Origin: Typha latifolia
Taxonomy: Eukaryota > Streptophyta > Magnoliopsida > Poales > Typhaceae
DNA: 64,000 nt
Assembly: GCA_019914945.1 (NCBI GenBank)
Contig: CM034113.1
Span: forward strand, 3,080,850-3,144,849
Direction: 5' to 3'
Position 1 is the stretch's first letter; every line of letters begins with the position of its first letter. The notes below the pieces were generated by a model. The model worked only from the letters and a program-made list of their open reading frames with translations. It was not told where the DNA came from and did not search any database. Below, in pieces: positions 31,916 through 43,479 of the stretch. A program made the position numbers and the translations under genes.

Positions 31916-34900
31916 ATGAGGCCAGTTGCTCTCCTCCCTCTCCTCCTCTTCTTCTTCTTCTTCTTCCTCCCTAGTATTAGTGGGGTCAACCTTCCAATGC
32001 CATTAAACGATGAAGTCCTGGGTCTAATCGTGTTCAAGTCCGCGTTGTCGGATCCGACCGGAGCTCTCTCGTCATGGACGGAGTCGGATCCAACCCCATG
32101 CGGGTGGGCTCACGTCGAGTGCGACCCGGCCACCAACCGTGTCCTCCGGCTCCCCTTGGACTCGCTCTCGCTCTCCGGGCCGCTCCCTCGCGGTCTCGAC
32201 CGCCTCGCTTTTCTCCACTCCCTCTCCCTCTCCCACAACAACCTCTCCGGCTCGCTCCCTCCCGGCCTCTCCCTCTTGCCTTCCCTCCGCTATCTAGATC
32301 TCTCCTCCAACTCCTTCTCCGGTCCTCTCCCGGACGACATCTCCCTTCTTCCTGCGCTCCGCTCTTTAGATCTCTCCTCCAACTCTTTCTCCGGCCCACT
32401 TCCGGACTCTTTCCCTTCCTCTCTCCGCTTTCTCATGTTAGCCAACAACCGCTTCTCCGGACCATTGCCCGCTGCATTATCACATTGCTATTTCCTCCTC
32501 CATGTAAACCTTTCTAACAACCAGCTCTCCGGCTCGCCGGACTTTTCCGCCTCCATTTGGCCGCTGACACGTCTCCGCGTTCTTGACATCTCGCGTAACG
32601 ACTTCTCCGGCGCTGTCTCCGACGGCGTTAGCAGCCTGCATAATCTTAAGGTGCTGAACCTTAGCGGCAACCGATTCTTCAGTGCAGTCCCTGCCGGCGT
32701 CGGCCTCTGCCCGCATTTGAATAGCCTTGACATCAGTTCCAATTCATTTGAAGGGCAGCTTCCGGATTCCGTCCGGTTTCTTAGTTCGCTTCTCTTCCTC
32801 GCTGCCTCTAACAACCGACTCTACGGCGATCTCCCGTCGTGGATAGGCAACTTGACTGCATTGCAGCACCTCGATTTGTCGAGTAATAAGATTACTGGAA
32901 GGTTACCGTCTTCCCTTGGAAAGCTCAAGGATCTGAATTATCTAAACTTGGCGAACAACATGATCGTCGGAGCGATCCCCGACTCCGTCGCTGAGTGCTC
33001 GAAGCTCGCCGAGCTGCATTTGAAAGGCAATGCGCTCAACGGGAGCATCCCGCAAGCTCTGTTCAACATTGCTATGGAAGTGCTCGATCTTTCGTCGAAC
33101 GAGCTGACCGGCACCATGCCGGCCGGCTCCACACGGCTGGCGGAGACGCTGCGGTGGCTAGACCTCTCGAGCAACCGAATAACAGGGACTATCCCGGCGG
33201 AGATGGCGCTCTACTTCAATCTGAGATACTTAAACTTGTCACGGAATGACCTCCGGACGCAGCTGCCGCCGGAGCTCGGGCTGTTCCGGAACTTATCTGT
33301 GCTGGATCTCCGCAGCAGCGAACTCTACGGACCGATCCCGGGTGATCTCTGCGACTCCGGCAGCCTCGCCGTGCTGCAATTGGATGGCAATTCTCTCAGC
33401 GGTCCTATCCCGGATGAGATTGGAAACTGCTCTTCTCTATACTTGCTGTAAGTCTTACTGCACCATTCATAATTGCAATTTCAATTGAAGGAATCAAATT
33501 GTTTAAAGTGTAAACATGCATTGTTTGATCTTTTCATAGGAGCTTATCTCGGAATAGCTTGAGTGGCTCGATTCCGGTGGCAATGTCGCAGTTGAAGAAG
33601 CTTGAGATCCTCAAGCTGGAGTACAATAACCTCTCCGGCGAGATACCGCAGCAACTCGGCAGCTTAGACAATCTATTGGCGGTGAACATATCTCACAATC
33701 GGCTCATCGGCCGGCTTCCAGTTGGCGGCGTGTTCCAGAGCCTGGACCAGAGTGCACTAGACGGCAACCTCGGCATATGCAGCCCACTTGTTACCGAGCC
33801 ATGCAAGATGAACGTCCCAAAACCACTAGTCCTCGACCCCAATGCTTACGCCCATGGAAATGGCGACAACCTAGTCACCTTCTCCAGCCCCGGAGTCTCG
33901 AGGCATAGGAAGTTCCTGAGCGTCTCCGCCATTGTAGCCATCTCCGCTGCTCTTGTTATAGTCCTAGGCGTTCTGTTCATCACACTGCTTAACGTGTCAG
34001 CTAGGAGAAGGATTGGGCTACTGGAGAATGCATTGGAGAGCATTTGTTCAAGCTCGACGAGGTCCGGTTCCCCGGCAGTGGGGAAGATGGTGCTCTTCGG
34101 GCCAAGAAACAACCTGAGATCAGAGGATTTGGTCGGCGGCGCAGAGTCCTTCTTGAGCAAAGCCACAGAGATAGGCCGGGGAGTGTTCGGGACCATCTAC
34201 AAGGTGTCCGTCGGTGAAGGGAGGATAGTCGCCGTCAAGAAGCTGCTTACAGCTAACATAATTCAATACCACGACGACTTCGATCGCGAGGTTAGGATAC
34301 TCGGGAAGGCGAGGCACCCAAACTTGCAGCCACTGAAGGGCTACTACTGGACTCCTGAACTGCAGCTACTGATATCAGATTACTCCCCCTATGGAAGCTT
34401 GCATTCTAGACTCCACGACGACGGTGTATCGACGCCTCCTCTGACGTGGGCCGACCGGTTCAAGATCGCCCTTGGGACGGCCAAAGGCCTCGCCTACTTG
34501 CACCAGTCGTTCCGCCCGCCCATCATCCATTACAACGTCAAGCCAAGCAACATTCTCCTGGATGAGAATTGCAATCCGAAGATATCTGATTTTGGGCTGG
34601 CAAGGTTGCTGCCGAAGCTAGACAAGCATGTCATAAGCAGCCGGTTTCAGGGTGCCATGGGCTATGTCGCACCAGAACTCGCGTGCCAGAGCTTGAGGAT
34701 TAACGAGAAGTGCGACATCTATGGATTTGGAGTGCTGATTCTGGAGCTCGTTACCGGAAGGAAGCCGGTGGAGTACGGAGACGATGATGTTGTCATACTG
34801 ATTGATCAAGTGAAAGTTCTTCTCGAACAGGGGAATGTATTGGATTGCGTCGACGTGCGAATGGGGGAGTTCCCGGAGGAGGAGGTGCTGCCAGTGCTGA

Positions 34901-35016
34901 AGCTTGGGCTCGTGTGCACGTCGCAGATACCATCGAGTAGGCCGACGATGGCCGAAGTTGTGCAGATACTGCAGGTGATCAAGACACCAGTTATAGATAG
35001 GATGGAAGCTTTCTGA
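31916..35016 (+). CDS. LRR receptor-like kinase copy 1 (At3g28040/PXC2-like, predicted pseudokinase)
   Basis: Two exons, 31916-33447 and 33540-35016, give 1002 aa. The intron (33448-33539) has GT...AG ends and restores LLSLSRNSLSG across the join. Domains: a signal peptide with a poly-Phe core (about 1-23); an N-terminal LRR cap (NDEVLGLIVFKSALSD…PCGWAHVEC, about 31-70); about twenty LRRs to residue 585; a transmembrane helix (639-663); and a kinase domain (about 715-990). The Gly-rich loop GRGVFG (724-729), VAVKK Lys744 and DFG 861-863 are present. The catalytic HRD is HYN (841-843), so the Asp base is lost; Arabidopsis At3g28040 is likewise annotated as probably inactive. It likely signals at the plasma membrane by scaffolding. 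The C-terminus ends RMEAF because of one extra T relative to copy 2. Confidence 0.95.
33448..33539 (+). other. Intron of LRR-RLK copy 1
   Basis: 92 bp, starting GTAAGTCTTACTG and ending TTTTCATAG. It is nearly identical to the 91-bp intron of copy 2 (53849-53939), differing by a one-base length change and very few substitutions. Confidence 0.95.
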
Positions 35017-35795
35017 TTAGGAGACACTACTAGCTACAACATTTGCTCTTTCTTTTCTCCTAATGTGTGAATCACTTCTTTTGCATTGCCTTTGTTGCTT
35101 CTACTAGGGAGACAACATCTAATTTTCTCTTTTGTTATGATGTGGATTAATTGGTTTCTTGTTCTTGCTGCTTCCATGTAATGCAACTTCTCATTGATTT
35201 GATTTCAAGCCCTGATATTTGCCTGACCATATGGTGCGGAATTAATTGTCATTGTTTGAGATGGTTTGAGAGAGACCACTGCCTACGAGATTGCATTACT
35301 TACTGAAAAGGGATTAAGGCTCCTTTAGTACTTCCATAGTAGATCTATTTTCTTGAGAAGTTGATCAAAAGGGAGAAAGGACCATTCATTTTTGTTCATC
35401 AAAATGAGTTAGGGACCATCAAAACTTTTTCGTTTTCTTAGTCGAAAAGGGATCCATGAGTACAGTTCCAGTGATAAGAAGCGGCATGTGCATAGTGATA
35501 AGAAGCAGATATTTGGTTTTGAAATATATACCTTTTTTATTTCCATCCCAGAGGTGGAAGTTGTGTGTGATCTATCACTTCTCTCGGGGCAGCAGCGATG
35601 CAAATTTGTTGGTTAATGATATAGAGTGGTGGGGAGCACATGGAGTGTTGGAGAGTCTCCTAGTTGTGCACAAAGAGCTCGCGGCGTATGAGAGGTGTGA
35701 AGATGATTGTTTTTACTCAATCGTCTTACAGCAGATAATGGGGAATTAAACCTATGGCGAGGAGGACTATGGTTGGACTAGAGAAAAATTAAGTT
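35017..35795 (+). repeat. Duplicated 3' flank of LRR-RLK copy 1
   Basis: It matches 55432-56390 in order (TAGGGAGACAACATCTAAT, TAATGCAAC, TGGTGGGGAGCACATGG, AAGAGCTCGCGGC). The start must be the 3' UTR. An open frame at 35456-35749 is not kept in copy 2, so it is not called a gene. Confidence 0.7.
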
Positions 35796-36586
35796 GTTGG
35801 ATAGGTTTTTACTTTTTGGGGGGGCTTTTTGAAACTTAATGACACTTCTTTCCTGTATTAGCATTATTATATTATAAAATATTGGATTGGCAACTCGATG
35901 CCAAAATTTTTTGAAACTACCATATTTGCCCCTCCGTTTTGTCACCTCTCTTTTTTCTTTCTCTCCCATCTTTCAAGATTATTGCCAATAGTACTACCTT
36001 CACCACCACCCCCTCCTAGCATCTGCAATTGCCACCGCCAACTATTACTTCTTTCACCCTCATCAACAACACAGATGATCATCACATTTATCACCGTGAC
36101 TCCTATTATGGTCAGACTAGGGCTTGATCCACAACAAGTGTTTAGGCATGGTTAAGGTGAGACCTATGCATTGATGACAGTGGAAGGTGGTGGAGCACGG
36201 TGTGTAGAGAGAGACGATGGTGGTGATGACGGTGATGACGGTAGATTAGAATTATCTTTACTCCTAGTTACCATTACTCCTGTGATACTCTAATGCTAAA
36301 AAAATAATACCAATGCGTGAATAATAAATAAATAGATTGACCCCATAGATTGGCACCACCTATTTATAAAGGTCGGGTACAATGACTCTTGTTAGGATTA
36401 TTCCTAAAAGCTTACATAAGAGATAAATATAAATAAGAGATAAATATGACTAAATAATAAAAGTGATTAAGAGATGAACATGAATTAAATAAAAAATAAA
36501 TAGCCCGTTCAACATGGCCGAGCCCGCTCCCCTCCTAATGTGTCCCCCTGGCCTTTCATGCCTGGTTCCAACTTAATTTGGCTCCT
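35796..36586 (-). repeat. Probable LTR of Gypsy G2 and unassigned flank
   Basis: A TATA-like TTTATAAATAGG lies at about 36359-36370 on the minus strand. The right end at about 36586-36588 follows a GGAAGCATGGTAGAG polypurine-like motif. The left LTR border could not be found; a CACCACC/GTGATGACG-rich stretch at 36000-36245 may be its transcribed part. No gene seen. Confidence 0.45.
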
Positions 36587-36589
36587 AAC

Positions 36590-36885
36590 TCTACCATGCT
36601 TCCACTCACCTTGATCTCAAGGTTTGAAGTCCGGGAAGCACTACATCAACTCGGACTTGGACTTCAAAGTCAAAACCATCATTGGTCCGTTGGACCACTT
36701 CATTAGTACCTATGTGACTCACTATTCGTCTATCCGAATCCTTCTCTTGGTTAGTACCTAAAATGGCACATGCTCTTGGTCACGTGTGACTGGGTCCATC
36801 ATGTTGACCGCAACAATTGTCTCGGCTGCAATTTGGATTCACAAGGTTGTAACGTGGAACATGGGGTGCACTCGCAAGTCCTTGT
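36590..36885 (-). pseudogene. Gypsy G2 integrase C-terminus and chromodomain remnant
   Basis: Minus-strand translation gives VHPMFHVTTL near 36870, TKRRIRID near 36740, VLMKWSNGP near 36690 and CFPDFKP at 36620. It ends with the TTGAGATCAAGGTGAGTGG pol-end sequence. Several in-frame stops break it. Confidence 0.65.
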
Positions 36886-36889
36886 TGTG

Positions 36890-37219
36890 CTTGTGGATGG
36901 GGGGAGTGGGAAGGAAGGCTACGATGTACAGAACCTTGGATTGAGCTTGGTAGATCTAAAATATGGTAGAGATGGTGAAGTGCAAGGATGATAGAGGATC
37001 TGTGGGTGGAGTTTTGGGTCTGCAGAAGTGAGGGGGAGCTGGGAAATGCCGTGGAGAGGGAGTGGTGCTGGCTCCGACCTAGGCTAGGGGAGGAGCTGGG
37101 TTAAGGACCTGAGATGAGGTGATAGGTGTTGAGAGGACAAAGTTGGAGAGTAAGGAAGAAGACTACACTAGAGAGGGGTGCTCGGGTTTCCTTGGGTGTC
37201 ACCGATTGCAAGAGGGAGA

Positions 37220-37300
<81 letters not shown>

Positions 37301-37526
37301 GGATTAGGGCAATCTCTTCATAACTTGACTTGGATGCTCACCACACTTTATATAGTGGCTACCCATGATCCTCTAGCTAGGTAGGCCCATGACTTAAGTG
37401 ACTAAAACATAAGTTGAAATACATGACTCGACAAGATCAAGTGCAAGAATAGTAATGTAGAAATAGAAATAGACTCAACCCAAACTCACAAAACCAACTA
37501 GACCCCTTCCAAGCTAGGTCATAACA
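36890..37526 (-). repeat. Gypsy G1 3' LTR (partial), with (GA)n
   Basis: On the minus strand it starts TGTTATGACCTAGC after a GACGTGGTGGAC polypurine-like motif. A TATA-like CTATATAAAG lies near 37350, and a (GA)n microsatellite is at 37223-37297. Its start resembles the Gypsy E LTR at 15464. The far end is lost where G2 sequence begins. Confidence 0.6.
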
Positions 37527-37529
37527 GTC

Positions 37530-38087
37530 CACCACGTCTCCATCACCTTGTCCTCAAGGTGTGAAGTTAGAGAAGCACTCAACTATCTCGGACTCAAACT
37601 CCCTTGTTGCGTCATTAGAGTGTCAACCTAACCACTATGCTAGAATCTTCGTCTGTAATCTCCCATCTCTATGTCATCATCACCTAGCTAGGGCTCTCAT
37701 AGGCTCCACTAGGTGTGTCTCCTTCACCGGGTCAAGTATATCAATGCCAACAATATGATCCGTCCCGATTTGAGCCTTAAGGACTAAGACATGAAACACC
37801 GGGTGGACGCGGGACTCCTCGGGTAGCTCCGATTTGTACGCCACTGGACCTGGTCACTAAAGCACACAAAATAGCCCAAAGTATCAGTGCGCCAGTTTAT
37901 GGTTGCACACCAGCCTCAAAGTCACCTATCCATAGGGTTGACATGCACAAATACTAGATCACCGACTGCAAACTCTTACATGATGTTTGCGATCATAGAT
38001 CTATTTTGTGCGATTTTGTGCCTCTGCCATGTGGGCCCTTAGTCTCCTCAAGGTGGCATCTCGATCTGTCAGCTTGAGGTCCATTGT
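37530..38087 (-). pseudogene. Gypsy G1 integrase C-terminus and chromodomain remnant
   Basis: Minus-strand translation gives DLKLTDRDATLRRLRAHMAEAQNRTK near 38070-37990 in broken form, then NHKLAH, RVHPVFHV near 37800, LVEPMRALAR near 37690, and a tail ending in the CTTGAGGACAAGGTGATGG pol end. It resembles the C fusion ORF over the same region (DRDETLRRLKTHLATAQNR), so G1 belongs to the same broad lineage. Many stops. Confidence 0.72.
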
Positions 38088-38190
38088 TACAAACTAAATT
38101 TGGACTGATTTGGATGTAAAAAAAAATATAAAAATTTAGATGGAGATAGCCTCGAAGGTTATGGTTCTAATAGTTTTTGGTTTCACATAA
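38088..38190 (-). repeat. Gypsy F-family LTR end
   Basis: GTTACAAACTAAATTTGGAC matches the left end of the F1 LTR (TTACGAACCAAATCTGG, 49214) and the text AGCCTCGAAGG…TCTAATAG matches further in. It cuts the G1 integrase remnant. Only about 100 bp are recognisable. Confidence 0.5.
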
Positions 38191-38526
38191 CAATAGGTGC
38201 ATCCTTGAGTATGATAACTTCAATATTCATATCATATGATTTATGATGTTGATCACTACATCACTTGTACATATCACTATGTGGTTAAGTCCTATCTCGA
38301 CTGTACACATTTACCCGTTTAGCACAAGGTAAGAGGAGCAAAGTGTATATAGTACATATATTTATATCGGCTAATGTCTAAAGTCATGAGGTCAAGAAGA
38401 GACTAATACTAAATGATCTTAAATAATGATTAGAAGATAGGGGCCATAGATCTAGCTATATCTAATGACGTAGAATCAGGGCTTCCATGAGCTGTGTGCT
38501 GTTGATTATGTTGTGTGCGATGATGT

Positions 38527-38567
<41 letters not shown>

Positions 38568-38931
38568 TGAGGGTGTAGGTGTGGGCTTACATCTAGGGTC
38601 CTTAGTTTGACAGTCATAGATAATCGGTCATATCTAGCATTGCCAAGCATGTACATGCGATGTTATCATTAGATATCTATTTTTCTTGATTTGTGAGTAT
38701 ATATTTATTATGGGATTATAGCACTATGAGCATATGATGATATTTATGTTTATGTCTTTGGTTAAGCTTGAGATGAATGATTTGATAGTCTGAATAATGC
38801 ATATCATGTATTCTATTATTAATATATGTGAGTTATAGATATTGGCATGATGTGAATGTTACATAGACACATTATTATGATCAGTTTATATATATATCAT
38901 ATTGCATCTTTTTTTACACTACATGTAGACT
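38191..38931. other. Intergenic DNA with a (GAT)n microsatellite
   Basis: (GAT)n lies at 38528-38567. No gene or family match was recognised otherwise. Confidence 0.55.
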
Positions 38932-39311
38932 ATAAGGGTGTATACTTGCAGGGTTTATGTTTACCATATTTTGGTGAAAATATTTTTATATTAGTAGATG
39001 ATCTCGTGTCCTTTGAGAAGCTGACAAAGATTTATTTTATACTTTTTTTAATTTATTGTAAGGGTGTATACTTGCAGGGCTTTATACTTACCATATTTTG
39101 GTGAAAATATTTTCATATTAGTAGATGATCTCGAGTCCTTTGAGGAGCTAGCAAAGATTTATTTTGTAATTTTTTTAATTTATTATAAGTGTGTATACTT
39201 GCAGGGCTTTATGCTTACCATATTTTGGTTAAAATATTTTCATACTAGTAGATGATCTCGAGTCCTTTGAGGAGCCGGCAAAGATTTATTTTGTAATTTT
39301 TTTAATTTATT
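38932..39311. repeat. Minisatellite, three units of 126-127 bp
   Basis: Units 38932-39057, 39058-39184 and 39185-39311. Each begins TAAG[G/T]GTGTATACTTGCAGGG and ends in a T-rich TTTAATTTATT stretch. Units 2 and 3 are closer to each other than to unit 1. An open frame through it (GVYLQG repeated) arises from the near-126 bp period. Confidence 0.93.
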
Positions 39312-39984
39312 ATTGTAAAATAAGTTAGATGGATTTAGTCCTTACATGAGCATTTATATTTGAAGTATTTGCATATATATTTTGAGGCTTGTTATGATCT
39401 GTAGTATTTTGAACCTCTTTTTGCTTGTATTATTTATTAAATATTAGGCTTTTATTTTTTCTATTGCGTAGAAACCTTGACCAACAGGACACATGGGGGC
39501 CACATTTATTCGGAGTTTGGGTGTTTCAAATTTAGTCCATAGGTCCACATCAACTGGATTCAGGATTCGATCTCCCTTGTGCACGAGTCTATCTCTCATG
39601 ATGTACTTGGTTTGGCAGGTCATATCCTAATTCGCTTGAGTAGTAAGTTCCATTGAGCCTAGGTCCTTCAAGGTAGTATAGGAGATTAGATCCAACAGTT
39701 GAAAGGCTGGGGCTATTAGGGTGGCTAATTCGGCTGCAATGAATTGGCACAATAGTGCATTGACCACACTATTCTTTGACCCCTTTTATAGACCAAGTTG
39801 TAGACATACTCGAGTACCTTGGAGAGACTTTTTTTAAGTCGGTATATGGATCCGCTGCCCGAATAGATAGTGTAAGTTAATTTGGTCGATGTGCACTATG
39901 AACTATCTTATATCAAGTAAGTGTGCCACTTGGTAGCCTCATGGACCATGGCTACGATACGAACTGATTTAGGGTTAGTCAAAA
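39312..39984. other. Intergenic DNA, probably retrotransposon-derived
   Basis: No gene recognised. The text has the look of old LTR or untranslated retrotransposon sequence but no match within the window. Confidence 0.35.
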
Positions 39985-40263
39985 TATATATGAGCACTCC
40001 AAATACATATGAAATACAACTTAAAATAGTATTTATTATTTTGCTATTCAAGCCATCCTTTTCATAATCCGACTTATTCCAAGACTCAGCAGGTTTATCA
40101 ACCAACTTATTGTCTACCAAATGCATATGAGCACTCCAACCATTTAGTATGGCAAGCCAAATACACTCATCTATCGATTTCATGTAAGCTCTCATCCTAG
40201 CTTTCCAATAACCATAGTTCTATTAAAAAAATATATAATTGAAGATTGTCCATATTTGTGGAA
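39985..40263 (-). pseudogene. Second Copia copy: gag N-terminus
   Basis: On the minus strand MRAYMKSIDECIWLAILNGW aligns with MRAYLKSINERVWFAVVNGW in the first Copia gag. The next motif, SWNKSDYEK, aligns with SWDRSDYEK. The match ends near 39985-40010 after TILSCIS; the rest of the element is absent. Confidence 0.75.
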
Positions 40264-40319
40264 ATCCAAGCCTAGCAAATCTCTCTCTCTAAGTTAAGAG
40301 ATTCTACTTTGATACCAGT

Positions 40320-41196
40320 TGAAAATACTTAAATACATGTATGTATCTAAATCCTAGGTAATATTTCTAACTTTTTGCTTAAGTAAATATGTGAAATAAA
40401 AATCAACGAGTAAAGCGAAAATGAACACCAAGATTTTTTACATGGAACACTTAAATTGGACAAAACTATGAATCCAAACTCCAACCAAACCAATCATTAA
40501 TTAACTCTAGTAGTTAACGAGACTGACTTACAAAATAACCTATCGATCCACATGATTTTGTCTAATTCAGTCTTGATCGCTAGAACCCATGATTCACTTC
40601 TTTCTATGATTGATCTTCAATCTCAGAAACCTCGAAATTGATCTCCAATCTTAGTAACCCTCGATATTGATTTTTAGCTTCGGTGGTCTTTAAGATGAAA
40701 TTCTTGTTGTGTAGAAAATGAGATGGACCTTGGTTGATGAAAGAATGTTGTTTCTTCAGAAACTCTATTTCAAAAGCAATAGCCAACCTTTCTAGTGTTA
40801 GGGCATCCCAACCCCTATATACCTTACAAAGATAAGGCCAAATTTAAGTCATATTCGATCTCATGTAATTCTAGAATTCACAAGTTATGTAGGGGCATTC
40901 GAATGCAGGCTGAGGTGTTCAAATGCAGTGATTTTTTTCCCATGTGCGTTTGAACAACCAAATATGCACCTCTGTATGTGTGAACATGTTGCCAATAAGT
41001 GCAAGGTGCATTTGAATAGCTCTCTAATTGTGCCAACGTCTGTAGAGTATGTTCGAACACACTGTGAACTGACTTATCTGCTTTGAATCTCAAAAATCTT
41101 CAGTTCAAATCTTATCAATTTATATATATGCTCTTGTACAAATATGGAGATAGTTCGAATATTTTGTATGCATTTGCTAACACTAAAAACCTAATA
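40320..41196 (-). repeat. Second Copia copy: 5' LTR
   Basis: The left end (TGAAAATACTT beside GATACCAG, a decayed primer-binding site at about 40308-40318) and right end (AAAAACCTAATA) align with the LTR at 5303-6277. The palindrome region (40890-41070) is decayed to GCATTCGAATGC and TGTTCGAACAC forms. It is therefore older than the first copy. Confidence 0.78.
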
Positions 41197-41999
41197 AAGT
41201 CTAACTCAAGTTTAATTCAAGCTTAAATTGAATCAAAATTGATCAAATCAAGAACTTAATTAAGAGAGTTGATAAGAACCTTCAAATCTTGATCTGATTG
41301 TTCTAAACTAAATACATGTTTATTTCGAGCCTTATTGAGTTAAGCCTAAGCAAGCTTGATGAAGCTCGGCTCATTACAATCCAAGGGTGACAATGCAAGG
41401 TAAATAAAAAATCAAAAGAAGAAGAAATGGCACATACCATTGACAGTTATAGACACGTGACTATCTGTATTTGAATTTTAGAAAGCTAGTGTCAAACTTA
41501 TTATATGAATTTGATGCATCTATGTACATATTAATGCAGTCCATATGAATGACATGATTTTGAAACTGAATTTGGGGTTTTTAAATAACATAAATTGGGA
41601 AAATTACCAGAAATGAAAGTAAATCATTTTGTCTTCTTTCCAACGAGCTTAAGATCAGACGAATCAGAGTTATGAATTATGATGCAGAAGTTATGGGCGT
41701 TTAAATTTGTAAACAGCCGTTTTAATTTTGAAGTTACAATAGTTAATTATGCCTATTGGTTTTTCAGCTTTCTAGAACAAGAATTATAATTTATGAGGAG
41801 TTTCATGAAGATGCCAGGTAAGAGGCATGTTAAGTTTATCAAATTATTCAAGTTATATTTTGTTTGTTCAAGATTTTTCTCTTCTTCCTTGTCTCTATTA
41901 CCCTTTAGATTTGTCGATTGATGTCCTACCAGTATGAAATGTCATACATAGTCCATAAAATTAATGTACATATTTGAAAGAGATATTGGTCTTTAATGA
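41197..41999. other. AT-rich intergenic DNA
   Basis: No gene seen. A short GAAGCTCGGCTC stretch near 41360 belongs to the same GCTCG-type repeat as 27640-27700 and 28190-28375. Confidence 0.45.
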
Positions 42000-42780
42000 A
42001 ACCCTGTGGTCCTGAAAATAGCTACCTAAGTCAGCCCATGAGTACAGAATTTTTTTTAACTATTTTAGATTAGCATACCAAATATTGTATCCAAATAAAT
42101 AAGTTATAAATTTATTTATAAAGTTGCGCGACTTCTAGTTCATGTGCCTACCACCAAGTAAGTAAGTCGAAAAGAATTGTTGTCTAAAATTAACGTTTTT
42201 CTATAAAATTTACTCACTCGATGTTTGATTCTTGGTACCCGTAGAAAATCAAGTGTAGACAATATATTAAGTAAAATGGACTAAAACTCAACTGGGGGGG
42301 AATAAATTTATAACTCACATAGTTAAACATATATTATTTGGTACGTACACTTAGAACAGTCAAAAGCTGTAAGTAGGAACCAGATGTGCACACCTAAATA
42401 ATAATAATGGCCTACCTATATGTGAAAGTTCACACGATTCCAATCTCCAGAGAATCATTTTGTTTGGGGGATATCAACTAGGACGTACAGAAGAGACCCG
42501 TGAACTCGTGTTTGCTTCGTGGGACAGGGAATCTTACCATTGTTTCGTTTTTGTCCTCCTTTCTTTTAACTTTTTCTTTTGCGAGCTCGCTAGTGTGTGA
42601 AAGATTATTAGTTCCTTTCCCCAAGAAACACAGAAAAGGCCTCCATTCTGCACGCTTTACTTCAAGAAGCAAACACAAAAAGTAGATGGATTAGGGAGAA
42701 GTCTGGTCATTGTTAACCTTTACTAGATTTTACTAGAGATGAGGTACTTGGGAGAGAATTTCTAGGACTGTCGCTTGAAC
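42000..42780. repeat. Left marker of the segmental duplication, copy 2
   Basis: It aligns in order with 27060-27800 (see that entry). Shared text includes AGAGACCCGTGAACTCGTG at 42493-42511 and TCATTGTTAACCTTTAC at 42706-42722. The GCTCG-rich and AT repeats of copy 1 are absent here, so they arrived in copy 1 after the duplication or were lost here. Confidence 0.7.
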
Positions 42781-43479
42781 CATGTCCACATTCTTAAACT
42801 GACAACTTTCATATGTTTAACTGTTCTTATTCAGATTGGGACAAAAGTAAGACATCTTTTATTATAGTAATAAAGTCAATTTTAAAATAAGTATATTTTT
42901 ATTATTTTTAAAATAAAAATTTTATTCTAAGAATAAATATTCTTATGTTTACTTATATTCTAGAATGATAATACAATAAGTATCTTTGATGTGATATGAA
43001 TTGAAGGAAAAGATTAATAAAAGTGTTTTATTTTATATAAAATTATCATGAATACCCTTTGGTTTGATATAAGGTAGGTTAATGCGATAGATATGAATGA
43101 TAAATTAGTAATTGAGTTAGTGTATAGTATAAGATGTAATTTTGATAGATATTGTTTGTATTATAAAATAAGGTTATTATGGTGTTTAACGGTTTATTTT
43201 GAAATAAGGAGTTGTATTCTAGAATAAGAAAAAAATTATTCCTAAAGTGAATGGGGGAAAAGTGCGCAATCGAGCCAGACCGACCCTATTCTCCTTGAAA
43301 TTAATTGAGTCAAAGTTATATAATCAAGCTTGGCTTGTTTTGTTTGAGTTTCCGGTCTATTTTGAAGCTATTTCCAATTGAGCTAAGCTCAAGCCTTAAT
43401 AAGTTGTTTGATAAAAATTGAGCTTATTTCAAGTCAGGTATAATTCAAATCTAAATTAACTTGATTAGGTGGGAGATAT
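42781..43479. other. AT-rich intergenic DNA
   Basis: No gene seen. Confidence 0.45.

Noticed and set aside
32034..32399. Long antisense ORFs over exon 1 of the receptor genes (also 52435-53215)
   Set aside because: They lie opposite GC-rich, C-ending codons, where antisense stops are rare. Their products are Arg/Gly-rich without domains, so they are shadows.
35456..35749. 97-codon ORF downstream of receptor copy 1
   Set aside because: The region is duplicated at 55.8-56.3 kb but the frame is not conserved there.
38856..39255. Coding gene in the GVYLQG-repeat frame
   Set aside because: The frame follows the 126-bp repeat period, is AT-rich, and unit 3 shifts frame by the extra base.
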